Assembly: GCF_010646885.2 (NCBI RefSeq)
Contig: NZ_CP050700.1
Span: 2,878,501-2,942,500 of the forward strand
DNA length: 64,000 bases
Direction of reading: 5' to 3'
Origin: Desulfopila sp. IMCC35008
Lineage (GTDB): Bacteria > Desulfobacterota > Desulfobulbia > Desulfobulbales > Desulfocapsaceae
The position numbers were made by a program, and so were the translations under genes. Each line of letters starts with the position of its first letter. Position 1 is the first letter of the stretch. Below the pieces are notes generated by a model. The model made no database searches, was not told the DNA's origin, and worked only from the letters and a program-made list of their open reading frames with translations. Of the stretch, positions 8,958 through 18,219 are shown in pieces.

Positions 8958-9392
8958 TTATCCCTTCTTCATTTTATGACCGCATTCTTTACACTTATAC
9001 TTCCTGCCCCAGAACAGTAGCCAGAACTGGGTCAACAATATCAATGCCCCGGACAATCTCTTGTAATCAACAAGTTCAAGGTTGGCAGAACCACAGCGCT
9101 CACAATAGTCCGTATCATCCAGCTCGGGAAAATCAAGGTCCTCCGACTCAAGGCTGGCTGATTCGTCGGCATCAAGAATCTGGCGAGCCTGTTGTGCATC
9201 CTCAGAGAGCACTTGCAACTGGACACCTCCCAACGCCTGGGAGTAAAGCCAGTTCACTCCGATATGGTGTTTATTGAGCAAATGACAAGGAATACCTTCG
9301 GATTCCAGTTTTGCCCTTGCAAGCTCAGCAATAGGGATATCTCTATAGCTCGCTATTGTGGTAAATTGTGGCATATCAACACTATTGTACAT
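8958..9392 (-). CDS. DUF2007-domain protein with C-terminal zinc ribbon
   Basis: 144-residue cytoplasmic protein. The first half (TTIASYRDIPIAELARAKLE, then LGGVQLQVLSEDAQQARQIL) matches DUF2007, a small fold related to PII-like signal proteins. The second half carries two cysteine pairs, CERCG and CKECG, separated by a hydrophobic stretch (ALILLTQFWLLFWG), so a zinc ribbon interrupted by a possible membrane-touching segment. The frame's first ATG (9392) overlaps the end of the upstream channel gene by 11 bases; a second ATG at 9374 (MPQFTTI) is equally possible. The overlap suggests translational coupling with the potassium channel. Confidence 0.75.
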   Translation of the reverse strand: MYNSVDMPQFTTIASYRDIPIAELARAKLESEGIPCHLLNKHHIGVNWLYSQALGGVQLQVLSEDAQQARQILDADESASLESEDLDFPELDDTDYCERCGSANLELVDYKRLSGALILLTQFWLLFWGRKYKCKECGHKMKKG

Positions 9393-10527
9393 CCTGTATC
9401 ATCGACACCCAGTCTACATCGGGCCTGTGCTGAGCTATCACAAAGAGAAGATCGTTTGGATAAACATTCAGGGCCTCTTCCGGGTTCATAATAATCGAAC
9501 CATCCTCGTCCCTCTTTAAGCCTACAAGCAGCGCATGGGCATCATTTACTCTCAACATCTGACGCACCCGCGGAATCGGGATCTGTTTATCCAGGCCAGG
9601 CCAGGCCTGGATCGAATAAAAAGTTGACCCGGATGTGGTATCCATAAGGAGCAACAGTGCTGCAGAGAGATCGGGATTGGCTATCTCCCGGGCCAGCATC
9701 AGGTCATTGAGGCGCGTGATAACCCGGATACGCGGATAGTGCCTCCCATCAATAAAACGATGGGCAACCCGGGCCTTGTTGATCCTGTCGATATGTCGGA
9801 TGTTACTGCGGTCCCTGATATAAACAGAGGTAAATGCCGGCCTGTTCATCTCATCAACTGTCAGGGTTGTGAGAATCGTTTCATCGTCGGTATAGCCGTA
9901 GATAATGACAAAACCTGCATCCTTCACACAAGCCCTTTCCAATACATCATCTGAGCCAATAGGCCCCCGAACAAATTCAATATCATCGCTGAACGGGTTT
10001 TCTTCATAGGCGTCTGAACAGATAACGATATCTGTCTTGCAATAAAGATGGTCATTACGAATCTCACCGATCAGCTTGTCGACTTTCTTCTTGGCGCCAC
10101 CACCCAACACAACTATATGATTGCTGAGTTGAAGTTGTTTCAATCCTCTCACCCGTAACTTCCTCCGTTCAAGAAACCTGTCAGTCCCGGCCCCGATAAT
10201 AGTGGCCATCAAACCAATTCCGAATATCATATCGAAAATTGCCACAACCTGTCCAGGCACAGTTGTAGGTACTATATCACCATACCCCACCGTTGTAGCC
10301 GTAACAAAGAACCACCATGTACCCTTCCACAAAGTTCTTGCCAGCGTCTCCTGGGCAAATGTCTCGTAATCGAAATAAAGCAGAAGCACTGCCGAGAGTA
10401 TGTGCAGGCTCAGCAAGACGACAATGAGAGTAAACCAGTCATACTTGCGATAGAGATGTCTAATTTTTGAGAGAAGGAGTTGATACATTCTTAAATTATC
10501 GGTCCGGGATTTTTTTGCCTTCTTCAC
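9382..10527 (-). CDS. Potassium channel with RCK (TrkA-N) domain
   Basis: 381-residue inner-membrane ion channel. Two hydrophobic helices flank a pore loop whose selectivity filter TVGYGD (residues 79-84) is intact, which marks it as K+-selective. A cytoplasmic RCK domain follows from about residue 136 (NHIVVLGGGAKKKVDKLIGE), then a second regulatory half to the C-terminus ending WVSMIQDVQ. This 2TM-RCK design is that of MthK/Kch-like channels, gated by ligands such as Ca2+ or nucleotides; the RCK glycine motif GGGAKKK departs from the classical GxGxxG nucleotide loop, so the ligand is unclear. It overlaps the DUF2007 gene at its 3' end. Confidence 0.9.
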   Translation of the reverse strand: MKKAKKSRTDNLRMYQLLLSKIRHLYRKYDWFTLIVVLLSLHILSAVLLLYFDYETFAQETLARTLWKGTWWFFVTATTVGYGDIVPTTVPGQVVAIFDMIFGIGLMATIIGAGTDRFLERRKLRVRGLKQLQLSNHIVVLGGGAKKKVDKLIGEIRNDHLYCKTDIVICSDAYEENPFSDDIEFVRGPIGSDDVLERACVKDAGFVIIYGYTDDETILTTLTVDEMNRPAFTSVYIRDRSNIRHIDRINKARVAHRFIDGRHYPRIRVITRLNDLMLAREIANPDLSAALLLLMDTTSGSTFYSIQAWPGLDKQIPIPRVRQMLRVNDAHALLVGLKRDEDGSIIMNPEEALNVYPNDLLFVIAQHRPDVDWVSMIQDVQ

Positions 10528-10862
10528 AAATCCGTTAATTAATCATTTGGAAACTTTACAGAAAAGCTGTCAAAACGTCCCGTTCTTTTTTAATGATTGG
10601 GCAAGTAACAAGGATGGCGGTACATTTACTCCACAGAGTATCATGTGAAGCCGTTGTCACCTTCAATGCATTCTAATTGATTCCAGCCAATTAAAAACCT
10701 ATCCTCGCCACGACTTTTGTATCTCCTGCTACGGATAGAACTTTACCAAAAATTTAGTCTCCCTTTTCGCTATTCATCTGTATAATCAACAAATACATGA
10801 TATTAGCACACTCATACCAGTGAGCGTCACTCCATTTTCAACCCACTAAAAGGTCCACCACC
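10528..10862. other. Divergent promoter region between channel and chemoreceptor genes
   Basis: A 335-base gap between two outward-facing genes. It is AT-rich near both starts and should carry both promoters. No ORF, RNA gene or clear operator is visible. Confidence 0.4.
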
Positions 10863-12920
10863 ATGGCAAAAAAGAAATTCCGAACATTCCGTTTTACCAC
10901 AAAACTATTTGTCTCTGTCTGCCTGATATGCGTCATATCAATCTTAATCACATCGGGTAACGCAATCAGGATGGCCGATAATGGCCTTCTGACTCTGGGC
11001 AAGGACGCCATGGAGCATATGCATAAAGCGGTCATGAACTCCCTGCTTACCTATGATGAAACCATACGCAAGAAGCTTGACAGTGACATCGGGATGTTTG
11101 AAAAAGAACTAAAATCACGTGGCAGCATAATTCTGGATAATTACAACGCTATCGAAACTACCATTACTCACCAGATTACCAAACAAAGTGAAAAAGTCGA
11201 ACTTCCTAAAATGATGGCGGGAGGAAGTTATATTACTGGTAAAAACGACATTGTTGACTCGGTATTAAAACATACCGGCAGCTCCGCTACCATTTTTCAA
11301 CTTGTGGATAATAAACTGTTACGCATCTCGACAACCGTCATGAAACAAGATGGGGAAAGGGCTATAGGGACCTACATTCCTTCAGACAGTCCCGTTTACA
11401 AAACTATAATGTCCGGTGAGGTGTTCAAGGGCAAAGCTTATGTAGTCAACGATTGGTACATTACCGAATACGCTCCTCTTATAGGCAGTGGCGGTAAGGT
11501 TGTCGGTGCTGTCTATTGCGGGCAGCTCATGATTTCTGATGAGATTGCAAACTTCTTAAACGAAACAAAGTTAAACAACGGTTACTTCTTTACCTACAAC
11601 AATAAAGGGGACATCCTTACCCACCCGACCATACAGACAGGTGACAATCTATTCAAAATGATCCCGCAACTCCAGGGTCACCAGAAGGGATTTATCGAGT
11701 ATGACTTTGAAGGTACTACCAGGACCACATACGTTACGTTTATCGACAAATGGGGAACTTACCTTGGGCTCAGCATGTCACACGAAGACATAATAAAAGG
11801 GCTCGACATCACCATGATGAAAAACAACCTTCTTGTCGGCCTGATGGTCATTACCGGTGGTATTATCGTAACCATTTTACTGGTTCGGACCATTAACAGG
11901 CCACTACAGGAACTAGCTGAAAAAAGTGCCAAAGTCGGTGAAGGCGACTACACCATTCAATTTGAGTCCAAGAGTGACGATGCTATTGGTAAATTGGCAG
12001 AATCTCTTGAATTAATGGTAGGAAAATCAAAAGAGATGCTCCAGGATATCGTGCGTTCTTCCCAGTCACTCTCACAGGCCTCAAGCGAACTTGCCGATAT
12101 ATCCGACCAGATGGTTGGTAACGCAGACTCTACGGCAAAAATTGCAGATGAAGCCTCCGGTCACGCCAGCGATGTGTCAGACAATATGAACTCTGTCTCT
12201 GCAGCCATGGAACAGTCAACCACCAATCTCGACATGATTGCCGCTGCCTCGGAAGAGATGGGTAACACCATCAAGGAGATTGCCGACAACAGCTCCCGCG
12301 CCAGAATAACCACAGAGGAGGCCGTTGCCATGGCTAAGGTTTCCCATGAAGGTGTCCAGGGATTGGGGGATGCGGCAAAATCGATCGGTACTGTTACAGA
12401 AACCATTACCGAAATTTCCGAGCAGACCAACCTGCTGGCACTTAATGCGACAATCGAGGCTGCACGGGCAGGCGAGGCGGGCAAAGGGTTTGCCGTTGTT
12501 GCCAACGAGATAAAAGAGCTGGCCAGGGAAACGGCAAACGCTACCGGCCAGATCAAGCAGGCCATTCATGAAATCCAGAACCAGACCAGTACTACTGTTG
12601 TTGATATCGAGTCTATCACAACAGTCATTCAGGACGTTAATGACGTGGTCAACAGCATTGTTACAGCAGTTGAGGAACAGTCCATCACCACGAATGAAAT
12701 AGTCAAGAACGTTGGCCAGGCCTCGCAGGGAATTACCGAAATCAACCAGAATGTTGCCGAAAGCAACCAGATGACCACCATGGTCTCTGATGGCGTCGAC
12801 CAGGTAAAAGAGAAGGCGGTTGAGGTGAAAGCCAAAAGTGAGTATCTGCAAAAATCTGCAGACGACCTTTCCGGTCTCTCTGACACCCTGACAGGGCTTG
12901 TATCACGTTTCAAAATCTGA
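10863..12920 (+). CDS. Methyl-accepting chemotaxis protein with periplasmic Cache domain
   Basis: 685-residue transmembrane chemoreceptor. A first membrane helix at about 15-35 ([18 protein letters not shown]) is followed by a long periplasmic region of about 280 residues with Cache features ([49 protein letters not shown]). The second helix [19 protein letters not shown] leads into a HAMP linker ([19 protein letters not shown]). The cytoplasmic signalling tip is classical: [20 protein letters not shown] then [18 protein letters not shown], the CheA/CheW contact hairpin. There is no C-terminal CheR pentapeptide. Ligands of such Cache receptors are often small organic acids or amines, but none can be named. 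It is followed by a strong terminator. Confidence 0.92.
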   Translation: MAKKKFRTFRFTTKLFVSVCLICVISILITSGNAIRMADNGLLTLGKDAMEHMHKAVMNSLLTYDETIRKKLDSDIGMFEKELKSRGSIILDNYNAIETTITHQITKQSEKVELPKMMAGGSYITGKNDIVDSVLKHTGSSATIFQLVDNKLLRISTTVMKQDGERAIGTYIPSDSPVYKTIMSGEVFKGKAYVVNDWYITEYAPLIGSGGKVVGAVYCGQLMISDEIANFLNETKLNNGYFFTYNNKGDILTHPTIQTGDNLFKMIPQLQGHQKGFIEYDFEGTTRTTYVTFIDKWGTYLGLSMSHEDIIKGLDITMMKNNLLVGLMVITGGIIVTILLVRTINRPLQELAEKSAKVGEGDYTIQFESKSDDAIGKLAESLELMVGKSKEMLQDIVRSSQSLSQASSELADISDQMVGNADSTAKIADEASGHASDVSDNMNSVSAAMEQSTTNLDMIAAASEEMGNTIKEIADNSSRARITTEEAVAMAKVSHEGVQGLGDAAKSIGTVTETITEISEQTNLLALNATIEAARAGEAGKGFAVVANEIKELARETANATGQIKQAIHEIQNQTSTTVVDIESITTVIQDVNDVVNSIVTAVEEQSITTNEIVKNVGQASQGITEINQNVAESNQMTTMVSDGVDQVKEKAVEVKAKSEYLQKSADDLSGLSDTLTGLVSRFKI

Positions 12921-12943
12921 TATCGTGATGATTATCAGTTCTG

Positions 12944-12976
12944 CAGCCGGGACCGATCACTGATCGTTTCCGGCTG
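12944..12976 (+). terminator. Rho-independent terminator after the chemoreceptor gene
   Basis: CAGCCGG (12944-12950) pairs with CCGGCTG (12970-12976), with a second inner stem of ACGATCA-like bases, followed by ATTTCATT. It lies just before the next gene and so separates the two transcription units. Confidence 0.6.
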
Positions 12977-12982
12977 ATTTCA

Positions 12983-13903
12983 TTGCAGGATACAGGATAT
13001 CGACCTATCGTGTTTGCCACTTATATCTCACTGGTATTTACCACACTCTTCTGGGGCGGCACCTTTATTGCCGGCAGGATCCTCGGCGCATCCGTAACTC
13101 CATCGAACTCGGCATTTCTGCGCTTTGCTGTCGCCACCCTCGTCCTGGCAGTTCTTACTCGGTTTATAGACGGGAAAATTATGATGCCTCCCCGGCAGGT
13201 CCGGCTCAAACTGCTCCTGCTTGGATTGACCGGGGTGTTCAGTTACAACATTTTCTTCTTTCTCGGTTTACAACATATTGAGGCGGGGCGCGCATCCCTG
13301 ATTATAGCGCTTAACCCTCTGATGATCACCATCGCCGCAGTTCTGTTTCTTCAAGAGAAGCTACGTCCGCTCCAGTTTCTGGGAATCATCATCTCCCTGG
13401 TCGGTGCCCTCTTTGTGATTACCAACGGCCATCCGTCCCTGTTGTTCAAGGGGGGCTTCGGAAAAGGAGAAGCGGCTATCCTCGGCTGTGTTTTAAGCTG
13501 GACCGCTTATTCACTTATCGGGCGCTCGGTACTTGCGACATTACCACCACTCACCTCCGTATTTTACTCCTCATTAATTGGCACAATCCTGCTCTTTCCC
13601 CTTGCCCTCTCCCAACGTGCCCTCGGTGAAATTTTCACCTTCTCCAAAACCGAGTGGAGCTCTGTTCTGTTTTTGGGAATATTCGGGACAGCCATAGGTT
13701 TTTCCCTCTACTATATGGCTATCAGGAAAATTGGGGCTTCACGCTCATCTGTTTTTATCAACCTCGTGCCTCTTTTTTCCATTCTGCTGTCATGGCTTCT
13801 CCTGGGTGAATCAATCAAGGTGACGGTCCTTACAGGAGGTATTATCCTGTTGTCCGGTGTCTACCTCACGAACAGACCAGTACCGCAGAGTGAAAAAAAA
13901 TGA
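12983..13903 (+). CDS. EamA-family (DMT) transporter
   Basis: 306-residue exporter with ten hydrophobic segments in two EamA repeats (FWGGTFIAGRILG at the start of repeat one; GEAAILGCVLSWTAYSLIGR at the start of repeat two; FINLVPLFSILLSWLLLGE near the end). The longest frame begins with TTG at 12983; an in-frame GTG at 13010 with AGGATA upstream is an alternative start, and neither has a strong ribosome site. Its stop overlaps the next start (ATGA), so it is probably translated together with the DUF3820 gene. Substrate unknown. Confidence 0.85.
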   Translation: MQDTGYRPIVFATYISLVFTTLFWGGTFIAGRILGASVTPSNSAFLRFAVATLVLAVLTRFIDGKIMMPPRQVRLKLLLLGLTGVFSYNIFFFLGLQHIEAGRASLIIALNPLMITIAAVLFLQEKLRPLQFLGIIISLVGALFVITNGHPSLLFKGGFGKGEAAILGCVLSWTAYSLIGRSVLATLPPLTSVFYSSLIGTILLFPLALSQRALGEIFTFSKTEWSSVLFLGIFGTAIGFSLYYMAIRKIGASRSSVFINLVPLFSILLSWLLLGESIKVTVLTGGIILLSGVYLTNRPVPQSEKK

Positions 13904-14148
13904 GTAGGAATTCCAGTAATGAACCTCCCCGCCCGGGTTCTGCACAAGCCCTTCTCGAACTTTCCCGCACCCGCATGCCATTTGGAAAATACAAAGACAG
14001 GTTGCTTATAGACCTACCCGAACCTTATGTCGTCTGGTTCGCCGGGAAAGGTTTCCCGAAAGGGAAGTTAGGCGACATGCTGCGAACAGTTTACGAAATA
14101 AAGGTAAACGGTCTCGAATATCTTTTCGAACCTTTTCGTGATAGGTAA
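13900..14148 (+). CDS. DUF3820 family protein
   Basis: Small 82-residue cytoplasmic protein. The segment MPFGKYKDRLLIDLPEPYVV followed by WFAGKGFPKGKLGDML matches the DUF3820 family, a domain whose FGKYKG-type turn also occurs next to exonuclease domains and which has been labelled a quorum-regulated virulence factor in pseudomonads. No reaction is established. Its ATG overlaps the stop of the EamA gene by four bases, implying coupled translation. Confidence 0.8.
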   Translation: MSRNSSNEPPRPGSAQALLELSRTRMPFGKYKDRLLIDLPEPYVVWFAGKGFPKGKLGDMLRTVYEIKVNGLEYLFEPFRDR

Positions 14149-14807
14149 AATTCTTCATTCATCCTCCCTGATCCACTGTATCGCCTTCATGGACAAAAGA
14201 AAGAAGCAGATCTAGTTGGGGGCATTGAACATTTTTACCTGATGCTTTGTCGGTGAAGACCTTATCAACGTGAACATGTTTAAGTTATCGTTCCGGATTC
14301 TGATCAAGGGTACTACTCGGATATAACCTATTCTATGCCCCACCATGTTACCTCTTGGTTAAGATGTCAGGTTGGAGTCTATGACTCCAGGTAGCATGTG
14401 TAAAAAATATGAAAACGGTTCTATACTGACGTGTATTGTTAAATTACCCTGACGCCAGCAAAGGGTATACTCTTGACAATTTGATTTATCGTATAACTAT
14501 CTTATTATTACAATTTTCACCAATCATACCGTGCTATCTTGTCAGACACCTAACATCCTCGGAACTGGATTGTAGGATCTGTTCGATGAGAAGATGCAAG
14601 AAGGTCAGCTCGCAGATTTACTCAAATTGATAACATTACAATTAGAAGCCTATTCAAATTTTTTGAGGTGGTTTCCTGTCACCTCTAGAATAGTTAAGTC
14701 AAGTTGGCCGAATTGACCTTCGAGTTGTTGCATCTATCATGCAAAAGAAGTAGAGAAAGTAGATTAAAGATTTATAATTGTATGAAAAAATTCTTTTGAG
14801 AGAAATT
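14149..14807. other. Long non-coding region before the LuxR-type regulator
   Basis: About 660 bases without a convincing gene. The one notable element is the dyad at 14373-14389, listed separately. The remainder is AT-rich near 14700-14800, which should hold the regulator's promoter. Confidence 0.4.
14373..14389. promoter_or_regulatory. Perfect dyad TGGAGTC-TAT-GACTCCA (possible operator)
   Basis: A 7-3-7 perfect inverted repeat in a non-coding stretch. Its look (G/C-rich dyad preceded by TTG and followed by TAGCAT) recalls promoters controlled by MerR-type regulators, but no MerR gene or target gene lies immediately beside it. It could be a remnant. Confidence 0.25.
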
Positions 14808-17540
14808 GTGACAAAGAATAGTAATTGTTGCCACATAGTGCTCACTAAAATCAATCTGCCAGAGGTAGACAGCAGGTGGGTTGAGCGCTCGCGCCTACAA
14901 ACATTCCTGGATAACGGACGAAGCAAGAAACTGACACTTATTTCAGCTCCTGCTGGTTACGGTAAATCTACACTCGCCGTGCAATGGCTGAATCATATTG
15001 CCCGGCCGTCGGCGTGGCTCTCTCTAGACGAACACGACAGTGATCCGGATCGTTTTAACAAGTATTTGCTCGCCTCAATTCGCAAAATATTCCCGCATTT
15101 TGGCATGCAAACTGAGGCCTTGTTAGCATCCCCGGAATTGCCACCCCCTGAATACCTTGCCGATGTTCTGATATCTGACCTGACTCTGTTGAACAAAAAA
15201 CTGTTTCTCGCTCTTGATGACTACCACACCATCAACTCCAAACCAGTGCATGATATGATCGCTCGACTGGTCGAGTATTTGCCGGATAGTCTGCGCATGA
15301 TCATCGTCAGCAGGCTGGAACCACCTTTACCGTTGGCTCGGTGGCGTATCCAGCACTGGCTTACGGAGTTACACGCAACCGATTTGCGTTTTTTGGATGG
15401 AGAGGCTCAAACTTTCTTCACAAATAATATGAGAGGAAATCTATCCAGTGATGTCATCAATCAGATTGTCGTCCGCACAGAGGGATGGATTACCGGTCTT
15501 CAAATGGCCCAGCTTTCTCTGGCCGAAGTTGAAAATCCTGAAGTATTGGCCAGGAACTTTATAGGTCGAAGTGGGAGAATCGTCGATTATCTGGTTGGAG
15601 AAGTCGTTACCAGACAGACGGAAGAGATAAAATATTTTCTTTCAATGACTGCTATACTGGAGCGTTTTTGTGCACCCTTATGCGACCATCTGATGGCCAA
15701 TGATAGCATCATTCCGGAAAGTGGACGACTCATTGATTGTTTGAAAAAGGAAAACCTGTTTCTGATTTCCCTCGACGGAAATAGTTTTTGGTATCGCTAC
15801 CACCATCTGTTTCAGGAGATGTTGATCCAACAAATGAGGAAACAGTTTTCCCAGAACCAACAAGTTCTGATTCACCGCCGTGCTGGAGAGTGGTTTGCCA
15901 GACAGGGGTATATCGAGGATGCTCTTAGGCACCTGATCATCGCCGAAGATTTCGATACGGCTACTGAGCTGGTCGAAAGCCAGATGCATGCGGTTATCGA
16001 CCGGGATCCTTCCCGTAGGGAGCTAACCCGTTGGCTGAAATTGTTCCCACGTGGAGTTGAGAATAAGAGGCCAGCGCTTCTGGTGGCCAAGTCATTCCAA
16101 AAATTGTTCAGCTGGGATCTTGCTGGTATGATCTCCTTGCTTGACAAGGCCGAATCGCTACTGAAAGAGCCGAACTGTACCACTCCTGAAGACCGTACTC
16201 AAAGCCTTCTGGGTGATATTGCGGCACAGCGCGCAATTTGCCAAACTTTTAAACCAGATGTCCAAAAGGGTCTTCATTATGCCCGTCAGGGTCTGCAACT
16301 TGTTCCTAAGGATCATAACTATTTACATACTTCTGCATTAGTTTATACCGCTGCCTGCATGTTTTTCTGTGGGGAGAAGGATGATGCTCTGCTCATGCTG
16401 AACAAAGCGCTGACAGAAGATTGCGCTGCAGGCAGTATCAATTCGGGTCATATCCTTGTGACCAAAGCCGCAATCTTTTCCTATGGCGCGAATTGGGATG
16501 CGGTGGAGGCGAGTGTAAAGTCTATCCTGACGCTCCATAAAACGATAAATCAGGCGGATTACTGGTTAGGGTATGCATATTATTTTCTGGGCATTGCAGC
16601 CTACGAGTGCAACCAGCTTGAGAGTGCTTCAGAGTACTTTAGTGAAGTTGAGAAAATGCGCTACCGGGTCACCACAAGAGTGTACCACGAGGCACTGCTT
16701 GGCAAGGCACTCGTCGGCATAGCCAAAGCAGATGCGGAGCAGGTAAAAAAATACAGTGCTGCGGCTTATTCATTTGCAATTGAAACAAAGGACCCTTTCT
16801 CAAAGCAGATGTCTGATTTATTTAAAGTCAAACACTCGATTTCCATCGGAAAAATACTGTCAGATCCTGTGCCTTACAAATTCACAGACGACAGCACCCG
16901 GTACTGGTTATTATATGTGTCGGTGACGCAGGCCGAATACCTGGTTCATAAAGGTGATGAGTGTGCTTTGAACGAAGCTTTGGATTGCATCGAAAATGGG
17001 TTGGAAATGGCCAGGAAGCACCACAATTTACGGCTGGAGATCCAGTTTTTGACAATCAAAGCATTGGCTCTGAAATACACCGGAGGGCACAACGCGGCGC
17101 TTGAATTATTGGAAAAGACGTTGAATATGGCAGAACCGTTCGGATTGGTACGATCTTTTCTTGACCGGGGCCCGCTCATGGCCGAGTTACTCAGCCTTTT
17201 ATCGGCAACGCGGCCAGGGAATCTGTATGCGAAATCCTTGCTGGATTCGTTCGAGAACCAGACGCCTTCAGCTGATTCAGCCGCTCCTGCAGCGCACTTT
17301 TCCATTTTGAGCGCGCAGATTGCTACAACCTCTGATTCAAGTGTATTGACCAACCGCGAACTTGATGTTCTGCGGCTACTGCATGATCGGCTGACCGATA
17401 AAGAAATTGCTGAGAAGCTTTTTATATCCGTTACCACTGTTAAATCTCATACTAAAAGCATCTATCGCAAACTCAAAGTTCCTAACCGCCGTCTGGCTGT
17501 TTGGAAAGCGATGCAACTTGGTCTGCTTCCAAAAGACTAA
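14808..17540 (+). CDS. MalT/LuxR-type STAND transcriptional regulator
   Basis: About 910-residue cytoplasmic ATP-dependent activator. An N-terminal AAA/STAND ATPase domain carries Walker A SAPAGYGKST (about residues 46-55 from this start) and Walker B LFLALDDYHTI. The middle is helical tetratricopeptide-like sequence (AGEWFARQGYIEDALRHLII onward), and the end is a LuxR helix-turn-helix: LTNRELDVLRLLHDRLTDKE followed by ISVTTVKSHTKSIYRKL. GTG at 14808 was chosen because GAGAG lies just upstream; the frame also opens with TTG at 14778. The family binds an inducer through the helical domain. Genomic position suggests it controls the adjacent amidohydrolase/CoA island. A good terminator follows. 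Confidence 0.88.
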   Translation: MTKNSNCCHIVLTKINLPEVDSRWVERSRLQTFLDNGRSKKLTLISAPAGYGKSTLAVQWLNHIARPSAWLSLDEHDSDPDRFNKYLLASIRKIFPHFGMQTEALLASPELPPPEYLADVLISDLTLLNKKLFLALDDYHTINSKPVHDMIARLVEYLPDSLRMIIVSRLEPPLPLARWRIQHWLTELHATDLRFLDGEAQTFFTNNMRGNLSSDVINQIVVRTEGWITGLQMAQLSLAEVENPEVLARNFIGRSGRIVDYLVGEVVTRQTEEIKYFLSMTAILERFCAPLCDHLMANDSIIPESGRLIDCLKKENLFLISLDGNSFWYRYHHLFQEMLIQQMRKQFSQNQQVLIHRRAGEWFARQGYIEDALRHLIIAEDFDTATELVESQMHAVIDRDPSRRELTRWLKLFPRGVENKRPALLVAKSFQKLFSWDLAGMISLLDKAESLLKEPNCTTPEDRTQSLLGDIAAQRAICQTFKPDVQKGLHYARQGLQLVPKDHNYLHTSALVYTAACMFFCGEKDDALLMLNKALTEDCAAGSINSGHILVTKAAIFSYGANWDAVEASVKSILTLHKTINQADYWLGYAYYFLGIAAYECNQLESASEYFSEVEKMRYRVTTRVYHEALLGKALVGIAKADAEQVKKYSAAAYSFAIETKDPFSKQMSDLFKVKHSISIGKILSDPVPYKFTDDSTRYWLLYVSVTQAEYLVHKGDECALNEALDCIENGLEMARKHHNLRLEIQFLTIKALALKYTGGHNAALELLEKTLNMAEPFGLVRSFLDRGPLMAELLSLLSATRPGNLYAKSLLDSFENQTPSADSAAPAAHFSILSAQIATTSDSSVLTNRELDVLRLLHDRLTDKEIAEKLFISVTTVKSHTKSIYRKLKVPNRRLAVWKAMQLGLLPKD

Positions 17541-17609
17541 CTTATAATTGCATCCTCATCACCATGTTGTCACCTATGTAGAGTCATACAGACCCGCCTC
17601 CTCCTTTTT

Positions 17610-17636
17610 TCCTCCATTTGGGAGGATTGTCTTTTT
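17610..17636 (+). terminator. Rho-independent terminator after the LuxR-type regulator
   Basis: TCCTCC (17610-17615) and GGAGGA (17621-17626) form a six-base stem with loop ATTTG, followed by TTGTCTTTTT. Classical stem plus T-run. Confidence 0.65.
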
Positions 17637-17678
17637 GTAGTAGTGTTGATATAATCTTGAATTTCGACGCAATACTAC

Positions 17679-17822
17679 ATTGGAGGACAAGGTGCCTCGG
17701 CTGACCTGATACGAGTTGATGGTAATCCTCTGGAAGACTTTGATCTCGTTGCTTCGACGAATAAATATTTCGTGATGATCATAAAAGGCTGCAAAATCTA
17801 TCAAAATAGCATTGTAAAATAA
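17679..17822 (+). pseudogene. Amidohydrolase C-terminal fragment
   Basis: The frame ending at TAA 17820-17822 reads GASADLIRVDGNPLEDFDLV then FVMIIKGCKIYQNSI. This matches the last 45 or so residues of the two intact amidohydrolases in this window (GAYADMVLVDGNPLEELDLV, FVLIMKDGKIYKNTL). Nothing upstream, where the terminator of the LuxR gene sits, continues the match, so this is a truncated copy with its 5' 90 percent missing. It is the first of three such fragments around the island. Confidence 0.8.
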
Positions 17823-18177
17823 TCGAAAGAGGCTTTTTGCATAAAACTGCCATCAAGCGATAATATCTGCCAACTTGAGTGATTATCAGACCAATCAATA
17901 AGAATAAATTCCTGGTTTATGACCTAACCCTTTTAAGTAGTTGCTCTTTCTAGGCTTGCGGTTGGCTAAAAAAGCTTCGACATGGAGCTTGGTGAGGGAG
18001 GCTTCGCTTTGCTAGACGGTTTCCAGACTATAAAAATGAAGAAGGTCACGAGAATATTCCATCTGGTCATGACATTTGTTATTAGCTGACTGAAAAAAAG
18101 TGACTAAAAACTCATGCTGATGGATGGGGTAATACTTAGAAAAAAATACGTTTTCTTGAAATATCTGCCTGAGAACG
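17823..18177. other. Non-coding region upstream of the sensor kinase
   Basis: About 355 bases between the amidohydrolase fragment and the sensor kinase frame. It should contain the kinase promoter. I see no gene or RNA in it. Confidence 0.35.
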
Positions 18178-18219
18178 ATGGTTGCTGGATTGATGGCATA
18201 TGGAGAGGAATTTACGGAA

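Noticed and set aside
12161..12851. Minus-strand frames of 134 and 211 codons
   Set aside because: Antisense to the chemoreceptor signalling domain; repetitive composition reflects the coiled coil on the other strand.
14436..14630. 64-codon ORF in the 14.2-14.8 kb gap
   Set aside because: No ribosome site and composition typical of random AT-rich DNA.
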